A stretch of DNA of 64,000 nucleotides. It comes from Hyphomonas sp. TMED17 (lineage in GTDB: Bacteria; Pseudomonadota; Alphaproteobacteria; Caulobacterales; Hyphomonadaceae). Both the position numbers and the translations under genes were made by a program. Below the pieces are notes generated by a model. The model saw nothing but the letters and a program-made list of their open reading frames with translations, had not been told where the DNA came from and made no database searches. The stretch lies in assembly GCA_002172915.1 (NCBI GenBank), contig NHBW01000006.1:387967-451966 (forward strand), read 5' to 3'. This document shows positions 19,279-32,094 of the stretch, in pieces (the first letter of the stretch is position 1; every line of letters begins with the position of its first letter).

Positions 19279-20174
19279 GCCTCGAGGATATCCTGCACGG
19301 TCTGACCGATCATCTGAGCCTCGGCTGCACGAGGCGAGCCAACCCGCCAGGCAATACCAATCGTGCGGCCGATAACCGGATCAGAAAACGACCGCAAGCT
19401 CACATCAATGCCATTCGTTGCGCCGCCTTCGACGGCCAGTCTAGGCAGTAGCGATACGCCGAGTCCGCCAGCGACCATGTGGATAAGCGTCGGCAGGCTA
19501 GTTGCTGTAATATCCGAGCGCTGCCGGTTAGCTGGCAACTGACAGACCGAAAGCGTATGCTCTCGCAAACAATGTCCGTCTTCGAGCAGCAGGACATCCT
19601 CTTCAAGCAGATCATCGCTGTAAAGTACCGGTCGATCTAGCAAATCATGAGATAGCGGGGCGACCAGCAGAAATTCATCATGGCATAAGGCGCGGGTCTG
19701 AATACCCGGTGCCTGCCACGGCAGGGCAATCAAAGCCGCATCAAGGCGGCGGGCCCGTATATCCTCAATCAGACGGTCTGTTTGCTCTTCACGCAAAAAT
19801 AATTTTAGCTCTGGATGCGCCTGGCGCAGCAACGTCATCAGCGATGGCAGAAGATATGGCGCGATCGTCGGAATTGCCCCAAGCCTGAACGGGCCACGCA
19901 GGGGTTCACTTGCCTGGCGGGCGGAAAAAACGAGATCCTCGACATTTGTTAGAACGGACTCGGCACGCGCCACGATTTCGGCGCCGGCATGGGTCATCGA
20001 AGCGCCACGGGCCTCCCGTTCGATCAGCTGGACACCGAGCAGCGTTTCCAGCTCTTTTATAGCTGACGACAAAGTCGGCTGGGTCACATGGCAGGCCTCG
20101 GCCGCGCGGGAAAAACTCCCCTCACGGGCAATTGCACACAGAAATTCGAGCTGACGCAGTGTTGGCAAACTCAT
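19275..20174 (-). CDS. oxyR: LysR-family peroxide sensor OxyR
   Basis: A 299-residue LysR regulator. The N-terminal helix-turn-helix includes SFSRAAEACHVTQPTLSSAI. The redox cysteines of OxyR are both present, C202 in LEDGHCLREH and C211 in LSVCQL, nine residues apart as in E. coli (C199/C208). This supports a real peroxide sensor rather than a general LysR protein. It lies directly downstream of katG on the same strand, 172 bases apart, and is expected to activate it. Confidence 0.93.
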   Translation of the reverse strand: MSLPTLRQLEFLCAIAREGSFSRAAEACHVTQPTLSSAIKELETLLGVQLIEREARGASMTHAGAEIVARAESVLTNVEDLVFSARQASEPLRGPFRLGAIPTIAPYLLPSLMTLLRQAHPELKLFLREEQTDRLIEDIRARRLDAALIALPWQAPGIQTRALCHDEFLLVAPLSHDLLDRPVLYSDDLLEEDVLLLEDGHCLREHTLSVCQLPANRQRSDITATSLPTLIHMVAGGLGVSLLPRLAVEGGATNGIDVSLRSFSDPVIGRTIGIAWRVGSPRAAEAQMIGQTVQDILEA

Positions 20175-20346
20175 TCTGAAAACTCCTCGCGCGACAGATC
20201 CAGAGACGCACGTCTGTTATGATCAGCCAAAGATCAGGGGCTGCTCCCCCGGCCATCAAGGCAAACGGCGCCCCGATGAGTCGAAAGCGCCGTCCACATT
20301 TATGTTCGCATCAACGCAAAGGTTGATAGTCTTTTAGCCATTATGA

Positions 20347-22922
<2,576 letters not shown>

Positions 22923-23504
22923 ATGGAATTATTCGCGCCAAATCTCGGCAATCGCCTCGTTTCTCTGGAGGTTCTGTCGGAGAGCCACAGAGAAATTTTG
23001 ACACAGAGAGAGATTATTAAGGCTGTCTGGGACTCAACGCCGGCGCTTGCCGGCGGATCAGGTTTTAACGAATATTACGATCATGCGATCAATCGTGGGC
23101 ACCGCGGAGAGCTGCTTACCTTTGTCATCTTCACACCCGAGAGTCGCGAACTTGTCGGGCTAACCACTTATGACCAGATCGATCCAAGCCATCGCCGACT
23201 ATTCATCCGCTATACCTGGATTATGCCTAAATTCCGAAACCAGTCCATGTTCAACGCAACCCAGCATGCGATGATACAACGCGCATTGGACTGGGGGTGC
23301 CGCCGCATCGGCTGGCTCATCGAAGCCAATAACCATAAGAGCGCCGCAGCGATCATTAAACTCGGAGCGAAACAGGAAGGTGTTTTGCGCGAATATGCAC
23401 GATTCAGTAATGGCACATGGCGCGATATTGCATTATTCTCTTTGCTGCGCGACGAGGCAAAGGAAGTTTTGCGCGAGCTGAATCTGAAGATATTTTGCGA
23501 ATAA
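22923..23504 (+). CDS. GNAT-family N-acetyltransferase, RimJ/RimL type
   Basis: A 193-residue acetyltransferase. The N-terminal segment RLVSLEVLSESHREIL, the central strand RLFIRYTWIMPKFRNQSMFNATQ and the C-terminal NHKSAAAIIKLGAKQEGVLRE match the RimJ/RimL subgroup, where the last motif places the acetyl-CoA helix. The substrate may be a protein N-terminus or a small amine; it cannot be told from sequence. It has no strong ribosome-binding site. A good terminator follows before ffh. Confidence 0.85.
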   Translation: MELFAPNLGNRLVSLEVLSESHREILTQREIIKAVWDSTPALAGGSGFNEYYDHAINRGHRGELLTFVIFTPESRELVGLTTYDQIDPSHRRLFIRYTWIMPKFRNQSMFNATQHAMIQRALDWGCRRIGWLIEANNHKSAAAIIKLGAKQEGVLREYARFSNGTWRDIALFSLLRDEAKEVLRELNLKIFCE

Positions 23505-23594
23505 CTTGCGCCAAAAGCGTACACGTGCTTTACCGCCTGCAATCCGCGAGCATGAAACGCGAATGTTGACCGGGGCTCGACCCCAGCGATATCC

Positions 23595-23629
23595 CCCACT
23601 CGGCGAAGTTTCGCTCAGTGGGTTTGTTT
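23595..23629 (+). terminator. Rho-independent terminator after the GNAT gene
   Basis: An inverted repeat CCCACT/AGTGGG with an inner GCGA/TCGC stem is followed by a T-rich tail (TTTGTTT). It ends the transcript entering from the acetyltransferase gene, 60 bases before ffh. Confidence 0.75.
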
Positions 23630-23689
23630 CGTGTTGTCGGATAAGTTTAGAGTCCATTTGACGTCAGTCGCTGGTACGGGAGTTTGGGT

Positions 23690-25183
23690 ATGTTTGAAGC
23701 TTTAAGCGATCGCTTAGGTGGCGTCTTTGACGGCTTGCTTGGCCGTGGTGCACTCAGCGAGAAAGATGTCAATGCCGCCCTCCGTGAAATCCGGGTCGCA
23801 CTGATTGAGGCCGACGTCGCTCTGCCGGTTGTGAAAAAATTCATCGACGATATCCGGCCGGAAGCGGTTGGCGAAAAAGTCGTAAGAGCCGTCAAACCCG
23901 GCCAACAAGTTGTAAAAATCGTCCATGACGGTCTCGTTGAACTGCTCGGCGGTCCCGAAGCAGATGCAAAACTACGGATTGATAATCCGCCGGCGATTAT
24001 CATGATGGCAGGCCTGCAAGGCTCGGGTAAAACAACGACAACTGCCAAACTCGCACAGCACATTGCCAGAAGAGACAAGAAGAAAGTTCTCTTGGCATCT
24101 CTCGATACAAGACGTCCGGCCGCGATGGAGCAATTAGCGATTCTGGCCAACCAGTGCGAAGAGCTTGTTACGTCACTTCCAATTATCGCCAATCAAAGCC
24201 CACCGGAAATTGCCCGGCGCGCCGTTCAGGCGGCAAAGCTCGGCGGTCATGATGTTGTGTTTCTGGATACCGCCGGCCGAACAACCATTGATGAACAAAT
24301 GATGGCAGAAGCCGGAGAGATCGCTAAAATCGCGACTCCCAACGAGACATTACTGGTCGCCGATGCCCTCACGGGTCAGGATGCCGTCGAAACGGCTGAA
24401 CGTTTCCATCAACGTCTGCCACTGACCGGGCTGGTTCTCACCCGAATGGATGGCGACGGGCGCGGCGGCGCGGCCCTGTCAATGCGGGCAGTCACCGGCC
24501 TGCCGATCAAATTCCTTGGGACCGGAGAAAAAATCGATGGGCTCGACAGTTTTGATGCCCGCCGGCTCGCGGGTCGAATTCTTGGACAAGGCGACATTGT
24601 CTCGCTGGTTGAAAAAGCCAGCGACCAGATGGACAAAGCCAATGCCGAAAAACTCGCGAAGAAAATGTCGAAGGGTCAGTTCGACCTCAACGATCTCGCC
24701 CAACAATTGCAGCAGATGCAGAAAATGGGCGGTCTAGGCGGCATTGTCGGAATGCTGCCTGGCGCTAAGAAGGCGAAACAGGCCATGGCATCGGCCAATC
24801 TTGATGATGGTGTTCTCAAACGGCAGGAAGCGATTATTTCTTCAATGACCTTGGCTGAAAGATCCAAACCCGCATTGCTGAACGCCTCACGTCGCAAGCG
24901 GATTGCCGCCGGTGCTGGCGTTCAGGTTTCGGACGTTAACAAGGTTCTAAAAATGCATCGGCAAATGGCCGACATGATGAAGAAGATCTCGAAAGGCGGC
25001 ATGAAGGGCATGCTTGGCGCAATGGCTGGCGCCGGCGTATCACCCGGCGATCTCGCCCAGCTGGGTCAAAGCATGCGTGGCGGTGGCGGCAGCTTGCCCG
25101 GCCTCGGTGGCGGCGACCCAACCGGTGGCCTGCCAGGTCTCGGCGGGTCCGGGCTACCAGGTCTTGGAGGGCCCAAAAAATGA
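23690..25183 (+). CDS. ffh: signal recognition particle protein Ffh
   Basis: The 54-kDa SRP GTPase that binds signal sequences and targets ribosomes to FtsY and SecYEG. The N domain is followed by the G domain with P-loop GLQGSGKTTTTAKLA, DTRRP, DTAGR and TRMDGDGRGG, then the Met-rich M domain from about residue 300. The ATG at 23690 is preferred to a TTG two codons earlier. The C-terminus ends in a Gly-Pro-Leu repeat tail (LPGLGG repeated), common in alphaproteobacteria. Its stop overlaps the next gene start, so it begins the ffh-chorismate mutase-rpsP operon. Confidence 0.98.
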   Translation: MFEALSDRLGGVFDGLLGRGALSEKDVNAALREIRVALIEADVALPVVKKFIDDIRPEAVGEKVVRAVKPGQQVVKIVHDGLVELLGGPEADAKLRIDNPPAIIMMAGLQGSGKTTTTAKLAQHIARRDKKKVLLASLDTRRPAAMEQLAILANQCEELVTSLPIIANQSPPEIARRAVQAAKLGGHDVVFLDTAGRTTIDEQMMAEAGEIAKIATPNETLLVADALTGQDAVETAERFHQRLPLTGLVLTRMDGDGRGGAALSMRAVTGLPIKFLGTGEKIDGLDSFDARRLAGRILGQGDIVSLVEKASDQMDKANAEKLAKKMSKGQFDLNDLAQQLQQMQKMGGLGGIVGMLPGAKKAKQAMASANLDDGVLKRQEAIISSMTLAERSKPALLNASRRKRIAAGAGVQVSDVNKVLKMHRQMADMMKKISKGGMKGMLGAMAGAGVSPGDLAQLGQSMRGGGGSLPGLGGGDPTGGLPGLGGSGLPGLGGPKK

Positions 25184-25539
25184 GTCATTCGGATATCTCA
25201 CCGACAAAACCGGACGATGCCATGGCACAACTCCAGCGCTTGCGCGCGAGCATCGACAATCTCGATGCCATACTCCTGCATACACTGGCAGAACGGTTCA
25301 AAGTCACACATGCCGTCGGTGTGCTGAAAGCCAAGAACGATTTACCCCCGGCCGATAAAGCGCGCGAACAGAAGCAGATCGAACGATTGCGTCATCTCGC
25401 ATCGATCAGCGGCCTTGACCCAGCCTTCGCAGAAAAATTCCTAAACTTCATTGTTGTGGAAGTTATCCGCCATCACGAACAATTGCGTGAAGAAGACCCG
25501 ACTACAAAACGGAATAAACGAAACTCTAAGGAAACCTGA
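25180..25539 (+). CDS. chorismate mutase, AroQ class
   Basis: A 119-residue all-helical monofunctional chorismate mutase, converting chorismate to prephenate for Phe and Tyr synthesis. Typical features are the first helix [20 protein letters not shown] with its active-site Arg, the VGVLKAKN segment carrying the catalytic Lys, and the final [11 protein letters not shown]. The ATG overlaps the ffh stop by four bases. It sits between ffh and rpsP, as in several alphaproteobacteria. Regulation is probably that of the ribosomal/SRP operon, not aromatic control. Confidence 0.92.
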   Translation: MSHSDISPTKPDDAMAQLQRLRASIDNLDAILLHTLAERFKVTHAVGVLKAKNDLPPADKAREQKQIERLRHLASISGLDPAFAEKFLNFIVVEVIRHHEQLREEDPTTKRNKRNSKET

Positions 25540-25540
25540 T

Positions 25541-26038
25541 ATGCCTCTCAAAATTCGACTCGCCCGCGGCGGATCAAAAAAACGCCCTTTTTACAGCGTT
25601 GTTGTTGCTGACAGCCGGATGCCGCGCGACGGCCGCTTTATCGAAAAAATTGGTACCTATGACCCGCGTCAGCCAAAAGATAGCGACCTTCGCGTTAAGC
25701 TCGACGGCCAGAAAGCGGCTGACTGGATCAAGAAAGGCGCGCAACCGACAGACCGGGTCGCCCGCTTCCTGAGCCAGATCACGCTAGACGGCGAAACACA
25801 GCCAGTATTTGCCTGGGAGAAAGGTAACAATCCTCAAAAAGGCGAGCCTGGCGCAAAAGCCAAGGAGCGCATTGAAGAAAAAGCTGAAAAGGAAGCTGCT
25901 CGCAAAGAAGCCGAAGCCGAAGCTAAAGCAGCTGCAAAGGCAGCGGCGGAAGAAGCCAAAGCAGCAGCCGAGGCAGCCGCAGCAGAAGCTGAAACTGAAG
26001 CTGAAGGTGAAGCTGAAGCTGACAGCGAAGAGAAATAA
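25541..26038 (+). CDS. rpsP: 30S ribosomal protein S16 with long Ala/Glu tail
   Basis: The S16 core is residues 1 to about 80 ([20 protein letters not shown], then [15 protein letters not shown]). The ATG at 25541 begins the family sequence, just after the chorismate mutase stop. After the core comes a low-complexity tail of about 75 residues made of Ala, Glu and Lys, encoded by GCAGCN and GAAGCT repeats from about 25850 to 26035. Tails of this kind are known in alphaproteobacterial S16 but this one is long, giving 165 residues in total. The usual rimM-trmD-rplS genes do not follow; a terminator does. Confidence 0.97.
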   Translation: MPLKIRLARGGSKKRPFYSVVVADSRMPRDGRFIEKIGTYDPRQPKDSDLRVKLDGQKAADWIKKGAQPTDRVARFLSQITLDGETQPVFAWEKGNNPQKGEPGAKAKERIEEKAEKEAARKEAEAEAKAAAKAAAEEAKAAAEAAAAEAETEAEGEAEADSEEK

Positions 26039-26083
26039 ACCATCTCATCACATTTCACCGCTTGCGCGATCGGAAATCAGAAA

Positions 26084-26110
26084 GGCTCGGGGGTTTCCCC
26101 GGGCCTTTTT
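26084..26110 (+). terminator. strong Rho-independent terminator after rpsP
   Basis: A nine-base-pair GC stem (GGCTCGGGG with CCCCGGGCC, one G-T pair) with a short TTT loop is followed by five Ts. It ends the ffh-rpsP operon. Its T tract abuts the stop codon of the convergent gene. Confidence 0.92.
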
Positions 26111-26622
26111 CAGTCATCCCTTAGAAAAACCGCCAGCGCCTCGATATCGGCGATCTGCGTTTCGATAATCGTGACATCGGACGGAGTGATCATATCCGGT
26201 ACGGCCGGCTGAATAATGACGAGGTGGCGCACGGCATTGCATATAACCGGCAGACCTCGCGAAAGCGTCAAGGCCGTTATATGCCATGGGCGCGCGCGCG
26301 GATGCATAAAAGCGTTCCGGGCCGTGACAAGACCGTCAAAGGCACGTCGGTTCGCCGTCGACAAAGACAAAGTATATGGCGGCGGCAACCGGGCCGGCGA
26401 AGTTGCACGCAGTAAAATCTCAGTTGCACCGGATTGTTCAGGGATCAGATCACCCACGGCCGATAAGGCCAGCGTTGCAGCCTGTTGTGCCGCCAGCACC
26501 GCCGTGACATTCAGCCATGGCAAATAATCATGCTGATCAAGGCAGTGACGCGCATAATAGCCACTGGATAACAGCGTTTTGACCAGAGCTCTCTCCGGAG
26601 TGATCGCTGAAAAGTTCGTCAT
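26110..26622 (-). CDS. hypothetical helical protein with an RNxxxH motif
   Basis: A 170-residue protein I do not recognise. It reads as mostly alpha-helical, with an N-terminal half (ALVKTLLSSGYYARHC, NVTAVLAAQQAATLALSAVG) and a C-terminal half carrying RNAFMHPRARPWH. RNxxxH is the catalytic signature of HEPN-type RNases, and its place in the second half of a small helical protein would fit, but one motif is weak evidence. It has no signal peptide. It is convergent with rpsP and shares its strand with mdh 93 bases away, so it may be transcribed from mdh. Confidence 0.6.
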   Translation of the reverse strand: MTNFSAITPERALVKTLLSSGYYARHCLDQHDYLPWLNVTAVLAAQQAATLALSAVGDLIPEQSGATEILLRATSPARLPPPYTLSLSTANRRAFDGLVTARNAFMHPRARPWHITALTLSRGLPVICNAVRHLVIIQPAVPDMITPSDVTIIETQIADIEALAVFLRDD

Positions 26623-26715
26623 TGTGGCAGGCTTTTCAACATGCGCCGGCGCCGATGCCTCAAAAGGCTGCCGGCCAGTTCAACAAAACCAACCGGACAG
26701 CAGCGGGCAATCAAA

Positions 26716-27768
<1,053 letters not shown>

Positions 27769-27865
27769 CTAACTGGCGCCCGCGAAACCCTGAATGAGGG
27801 GCAGGGCGTAATCTCGCAGCTGAACCCGAAACGCTTCGTCAGGCCGCAGCCAGCCACTGCAAAGT

Positions 27866-28033
27866 CTAGTTAAACAAAGAATCTGCAGCCGACTTGTGCG
27901 CAGTCTTGCGGCTCAATTCCTGTTCGCAAGCGGCAATATCAGCCTTGAGGTCCAGTATTCTCTGCTCAAGTTCGTCGACCGATAATCGTTCAAGATCAAC
28001 GCGAGGGGCCGGTTCTGGTTCTTCTTCAAACAT
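27866..28033 (-). CDS. DUF1192 family small protein
   Basis: A 55-residue frame with ATG at 28033 and TAG at 27866. It reads MFEEEPEPAPRVDLERLSV, then DELEQRILDLKADIAACEQE and a short Ser-rich end finishing SLFN. This is the DUF1192 pattern: an acidic N-terminus and one coiled-coil helix. No function is established. It is divergent from the quinone oxidoreductase gene 83 bases away, a pairing common in alphaproteobacteria. It is easily missed because of its size. Confidence 0.85.
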   Translation of the reverse strand: MFEEEPEPAPRVDLERLSVDELEQRILDLKADIAACEQELSRKTAHKSAADSLFN

Positions 28034-28116
28034 CGTCTATGTACCTATTGCCAGCTTATGAAATAAGGTTCGATCGGAAACAAATCAATTACAACCGACC
28101 AAGGACGCGTAATGGA

Positions 28117-29100
28117 ATGACTGAAACAATGTGGGCAGTAACGATAGCCGAAGACAAATCCCTAACAATAGGGACTGCAGAAAAGCCGACTTGCGGCCCA
28201 CGCGATGTACTTGTGAAAGTAGAGACCGCCGCGCTCAATCGCGCTGACCTTATCCAGATAATGGGCTTGTATCCGCCACCGCCCGGCGCATCGAATATCC
28301 TCGGTCTTGAATGTGCAGGTACGATTGCCGCAATTGGCCACGAAGTCAGTGACTGGGCCGTCGGCGACCGGGTTTGCGGCCTGATCCCGGGCGGCGGGTA
28401 TGCCGAGTTTGCTCTGGTCGACCAAGGTTCATTATTTGCCATCCCGGACGAGATGTCATTTGAACAGGCTGGCGCGCTCCCGGAAGCCCTGATGACTGTC
28501 TGGATCAACCTGTTTGATCGCTGCAAGCTGGCTATGAACGAGTCCCTGCTGATTCACGGCGGGACCAGTGGCATTGGGACAATGGCAATCCAAATGGCAC
28601 GCCATGCCGGCATCAAGGACATTATGGCAACCGCCGGGTCAGCCGAGAAATGTGCGTTCACCGAAACCCTCGGCGCCAATCTCGCAATCAACTATAAAAC
28701 AGATGATTTTGAAAAGCTCGTCAGCGACCGCGGTGGCGCTGACGTCATTCTCGACATGGTCGGCGGAGATTATGTGCAGAAGAATATCGCAATTGCAAAA
28801 ATAGAGGGGCGGATCTGCAATATCGCCTATATGCAAGGGCACAAAGTCGAACTGAACCTGATGCCGATTATGCTAAAACGGTTGACCATTACCGGGTCGA
28901 CCCTCCGAGCCCGGCCGGACGCCGACAAAGAGATCATCAGGGATGCGATTATCCGTGATTTCTGGCCAGCCATTATCGCCGGCTCAATTAAACCGGTCAT
29001 AGATTCGGTTTATGCGTTCGAAGACGCTGAGGCAGCCCATGCCAGGATGAGCGCTGGCGGGCATATTGGAAAAATTCTTCTAAGCAATAATGCGGCTTAG
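28117..29100 (+). CDS. NAD(P)H:quinone oxidoreductase, zeta-crystallin-like MDR family
   Basis: A 327-residue medium-chain reductase. The catalytic domain begins MTETMWAVTIAEDKSL and carries ALNRADLIQIMGLYPPP; the nucleotide-binding motif is GGTSGIGTMAIQMARHAG. It lacks the cysteine-rich structural zinc lobe, as in the PIG3/QOR subgroup. It probably reduces quinones with NADPH. I use the internal ATG at 28117, where the family sequence begins. trcR follows 123 bases downstream on the same strand. Confidence 0.9.
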   Translation: MTETMWAVTIAEDKSLTIGTAEKPTCGPRDVLVKVETAALNRADLIQIMGLYPPPPGASNILGLECAGTIAAIGHEVSDWAVGDRVCGLIPGGGYAEFALVDQGSLFAIPDEMSFEQAGALPEALMTVWINLFDRCKLAMNESLLIHGGTSGIGTMAIQMARHAGIKDIMATAGSAEKCAFTETLGANLAINYKTDDFEKLVSDRGGADVILDMVGGDYVQKNIAIAKIEGRICNIAYMQGHKVELNLMPIMLKRLTITGSTLRARPDADKEIIRDAIIRDFWPAIIAGSIKPVIDSVYAFEDAEAAHARMSAGGHIGKILLSNNAA

Positions 29101-29223
29101 ACTTTCATAAATCTGAATAATGACTATATCAGACTTCAATCGGGAAGAAGTTCCCATCTTTGATCGCCCGGTACGCAGTGCCGGGCGGCATCGTTTCTGG
29201 ACCTAGTCGACAAGGAGTTTTGC

Positions 29224-29889
29224 GTGGCCGACATATTGATGCCGAAGGCAACCGCGGTTTGGTTGATTGACAATACAACACTGACATTTGAGCAGGTCGC
29301 CGACTTCTGCGGCCTGCATCGTCTGGAAGTAAAAGGCATTGCTGACGGCGATGTTGCCGAGAACATGCGCGGCGTTGATCCGATTTCAGGTGGCGAGCTA
29401 ACCCGGGAAGAAATTCAAAAGGCAGAAGCTGACGAAGATTACCGCATGAAAATGGCGCCGTCTAAAACAGCTCACATACCTCAGCCAAAAAGGAAAGGGG
29501 CGCGCTACACACCTGTGGCACGACGCAGCGACAAGCCCGATGCGATTGCCTGGTTTATCCGCAACCATCCCGAAGTGACCGACGCGCAGATTTCAAAGCT
29601 GATCGGAACAACCAAATCAACGATTAACAATGTTCGCGATAAATCACACTGGAACAGCCAGAACATCCGCCCAGTCGATCCGGTGACGCTGGGCTTGTGT
29701 TCGCAGATCGAACTCGACGAAGTCATCTCGAAAGCGTCTGACCGTCGCCGGAAAATGGATATGGAACGGGCCGCAAATATTGAAGGTCCGGGCCTCCAGT
29801 CGGCAACAGACAGCAAACAACAGGCAGACGCGGATTCGCAAGCCTCAGAACTATCGGCCGATGATGTCTTCAGCGCCTTCAAAGACTAA
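29224..29889 (+). CDS. trcR: TrcR-like DUF1013 transcriptional regulator
   Basis: A 221-residue DUF1013 protein. In Caulobacter, TrcR of this family travels with RNA polymerase and affects cell-cycle transcription. The N-terminal part (MADILMPKATAVWLIDNTTL, then QVADFCGLHRLEVKGIADG) and the central helix-turn-helix-like DAQISKLIGTTKSTINNVRD are typical. The end (SADDVFSAFKD) is a conserved-looking tail after a variable acidic linker. The start is GTG with AAGGAG at good spacing. It is convergent with hisA. Confidence 0.9.
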   Translation: MADILMPKATAVWLIDNTTLTFEQVADFCGLHRLEVKGIADGDVAENMRGVDPISGGELTREEIQKAEADEDYRMKMAPSKTAHIPQPKRKGARYTPVARRSDKPDAIAWFIRNHPEVTDAQISKLIGTTKSTINNVRDKSHWNSQNIRPVDPVTLGLCSQIELDEVISKASDRRRKMDMERAANIEGPGLQSATDSKQQADADSQASELSADDVFSAFKD

Positions 29890-29923
29890 GGAGCGCCCGG
29901 CAAAAAACGGATGATCTAAAAGA

Positions 29924-30655
29924 TCAGCTGGCAGCTTGCAGAGCTGCCGACGCCGTAATATCACCATCATACAAGGCCCGTCCGAGTATTGTACCTGCAA
30001 TAGGATTGCTAGATTTGTGCCGGCGCAGGGCAACGATATCATTCAGACTGGCAAGCCCGCCGGACGCAATCACTGGGACCGAAACAGCCGATGCCATAGC
30101 ACCGGTGAACGCTACATTGACTCCAGTTTTCATCCCGTCACGGGCGATATCAGTTACAATCAGAGCGGCAACGCCACAATCTTCGAACTCTCGCGCCAGA
30201 TCTGTTGCCAGCATCGAGCTCGTCTTTGCCCAGCCATCAACCGCGACATGACCGTCTCTAGCATCAATGCCGACAACAATCCGGCCAGGTAAGGCCCGCG
30301 CCGCAGCCCTTACCAAAGCCGGGTCTCGCAATGCGACAGTGCCCAGAATAACCCGGGAAATGCCGGCCTCCAGCCATGCCTCAATCTGGGCGCGGCTTCG
30401 TATTCCACCGCCAAGCTGTACCGGCACATCCGTCGCAGCCAGAATACTTCGAACCGCGGCGCCATTCGCACTGTCACCGGCAAACGCGCCATCAAGATCA
30501 ACAACATGGAGATACTCGAAGCCGGCCGCCTCAAATCGGGCTGCCTGATCAGCAGGATCGTCATTAAACGATGTCGCTTTCGCCATATCGCCGCGTAGCA
30601 ACCGCACACACGCCCCCTGCTTGAGGTCGATTGCAGGATAAAGCGCAAAACTCAT
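29924..30655 (-). CDS. hisA: phosphoribosylformimino-AICAR ribotide isomerase HisA
   Basis: A 243-residue TIM-barrel isomerase, fourth step of histidine synthesis. The catalytic Asp lies in [14 protein letters not shown], and the phosphate-binding half-barrel repeats are QLGGGIRS and [12 protein letters not shown]. The ATG at 30655 overlaps the hisH stop by four bases, which supports it over a start four codons earlier. It is the last his gene here: hisF and hisE/hisI do not follow, as the next gene is the convergent trcR. Confidence 0.95.
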   Translation of the reverse strand: MSFALYPAIDLKQGACVRLLRGDMAKATSFNDDPADQAARFEAAGFEYLHVVDLDGAFAGDSANGAAVRSILAATDVPVQLGGGIRSRAQIEAWLEAGISRVILGTVALRDPALVRAAARALPGRIVVGIDARDGHVAVDGWAKTSSMLATDLAREFEDCGVAALIVTDIARDGMKTGVNVAFTGAMASAVSVPVIASGGLASLNDIVALRRHKSSNPIAGTILGRALYDGDITASAALQAAS

Positions 30656-31296
30656 TGCGGCCGCCAATTGATAAAATTCGACAAAATCTTGAGTCCAATC
30701 TTCTGGCTTTTTTCCGGGTGAAACTGAGTAGCGAAAATATTATCGCGCGCAATCGCTGCGATGATGGACTGGCCATAATCCACACGCGCCGCAATGTCGC
30801 GCGCGGCAATCTCTTTGAACGCATAAGAATGTGTGAAGTAAACGTGCGGGTCGTTGCCCAGACCCAGCATCACCGCATGATCCTGGCAAAGCTGTAAACC
30901 ATTCCATCCCATATGCGGTATCCTGTAACCAGGTCCGGGCTCAATCCGGTCGACCGTCCCTGGCACCCAGTTTAGCCCTTCGGTTTCACCGTCTTCCAGG
31001 CCCTCGCTTGCCAGTAATTGCTGCCCGACACAAATGCCAAAAAACGGCTTGCCGCGCTGCATGACCGCTTCGGTCAGCGCCGCTACCATGCCGTCCAGGC
31101 GGCGTAGCCCGGCGGCGCAGTCAGCGAAATGGCCTACACCCGGAAGTACAATGCGTTCAGCCGCATAAACATGGTCGGGATCAGACGTAATGCTTACACC
31201 CGCCTCGGATCCGGATGCCGCAGCCGCTACGCGCAGAGCTCTGGCTGCGGAGTGGAGATTGCCCGACCCGTAGTCGATCAATGCTATTTCGGACAT
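30652..31296 (-). CDS. hisH: imidazole glycerol phosphate synthase, glutaminase subunit
   Basis: A 214-residue class I glutamine amidotransferase that feeds ammonia to HisF. The nucleophile Cys is in [13 protein letters not shown], and the His-Glu pair is in [13 protein letters not shown]. It lies 12 bases after hisB and overlaps hisA. Its partner HisF must be encoded outside this window. Confidence 0.95.
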   Translation of the reverse strand: MSEIALIDYGSGNLHSAARALRVAAAASGSEAGVSITSDPDHVYAAERIVLPGVGHFADCAAGLRRLDGMVAALTEAVMQRGKPFFGICVGQQLLASEGLEDGETEGLNWVPGTVDRIEPGPGYRIPHMGWNGLQLCQDHAVMLGLGNDPHVYFTHSYAFKEIAARDIAARVDYGQSIIAAIARDNIFATQFHPEKSQKIGLKILSNFINWRPQ

Positions 31297-31308
31297 TCAG
31301 CAATCCTG

Positions 31309-31902
31309 TTAAAGAGATCCTTTGGTCGATGCGGCCGCACCGGCCAGAGCCGCATCGGATTTTATCGCCATCCGCAGCGCTCTTGCGGTCGCCTTAAAGC
31401 AACTCTCAGCGATATGGTGGCAATTCTCGCCATAAATATTTTCAACGTGCAGACACATCCCGCCATTTCCGGCCAAAGCGAAAAAGAACTCGCGAAACAG
31501 CTCAGTATCCATATCGCCAATTTTATCGCGATCAAATTTAACCCGCCAGACTGTGTAAGGCCGCTTGCACAAATCAACGGCCGCCCGGCTTAGAGTCTCG
31601 TCCATTGGCACATAGGCATGGCCAAATCGCGTAATGCCGCCAAAATCGCCAAGCGCCTGTTTAATCGCCTGTCCGATAACGATACCGGTATCTTCGACTG
31701 TGTGATGCCCATCAATGTGCAGATCGCCCACCGTCTTTACGTCAAGGTCGATGAAGGCATGCCGGCCAAATGCCTCCAGCATGTGATCGAAGAAACCGAT
31801 CCCGGTTTCGATATTACATCGACCCGTCCCGTCGAGATTGACGCTCACAGAAATGTTGGTTTCTCTGGTCTCACGTAGAACCGTTGCTGTCCTGTCTGTC
31901 AT
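31309..31902 (-). CDS. hisB: imidazoleglycerol-phosphate dehydratase
   Basis: A monofunctional 197-residue HisB, which removes water from imidazoleglycerol phosphate using two manganese ions. The metal-ligand motifs are [32 protein letters not shown] and ENCHHIAES. It is the first gene of hisBHA and divergent from hslV; the 192 bases between hold the two promoters, with no match I would call. Confidence 0.96.
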   Translation of the reverse strand: MTDRTATVLRETRETNISVSVNLDGTGRCNIETGIGFFDHMLEAFGRHAFIDLDVKTVGDLHIDGHHTVEDTGIVIGQAIKQALGDFGGITRFGHAYVPMDETLSRAAVDLCKRPYTVWRVKFDRDKIGDMDTELFREFFFALAGNGGMCLHVENIYGENCHHIAESCFKATARALRMAIKSDAALAGAAASTKGSL

Positions 31903-32094
31903 AATATTCAGATAACGCCCTTATGATCAGGCCTCCTCGCCCGTCTTCAAGATTATGCCTATAATGTTCCGGCAAAATTAAGATACCGCCCTCAACTAAA
32001 AAATTCAAATTTGGCAGCGTTAAAACCGCACGTGGAAAGATGAGCTGAACCATTTCTGTTTTATCTTGCATAAATTCGAGCGGCACGGCAGATA

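Noticed and set aside
23505..23640. possible SRP RNA next to ffh
   Set aside because: Several hairpins are present, but the conserved GGAAG and AGCAG loop sequences of 4.5S RNA are not; one hairpin is a simple terminator.
31871..32086. 71-codon minus-strand frame between hisB and hslV
   Set aside because: It overlaps the start of hisB, covers the likely promoter region and resembles no family, although its composition is protein-like.
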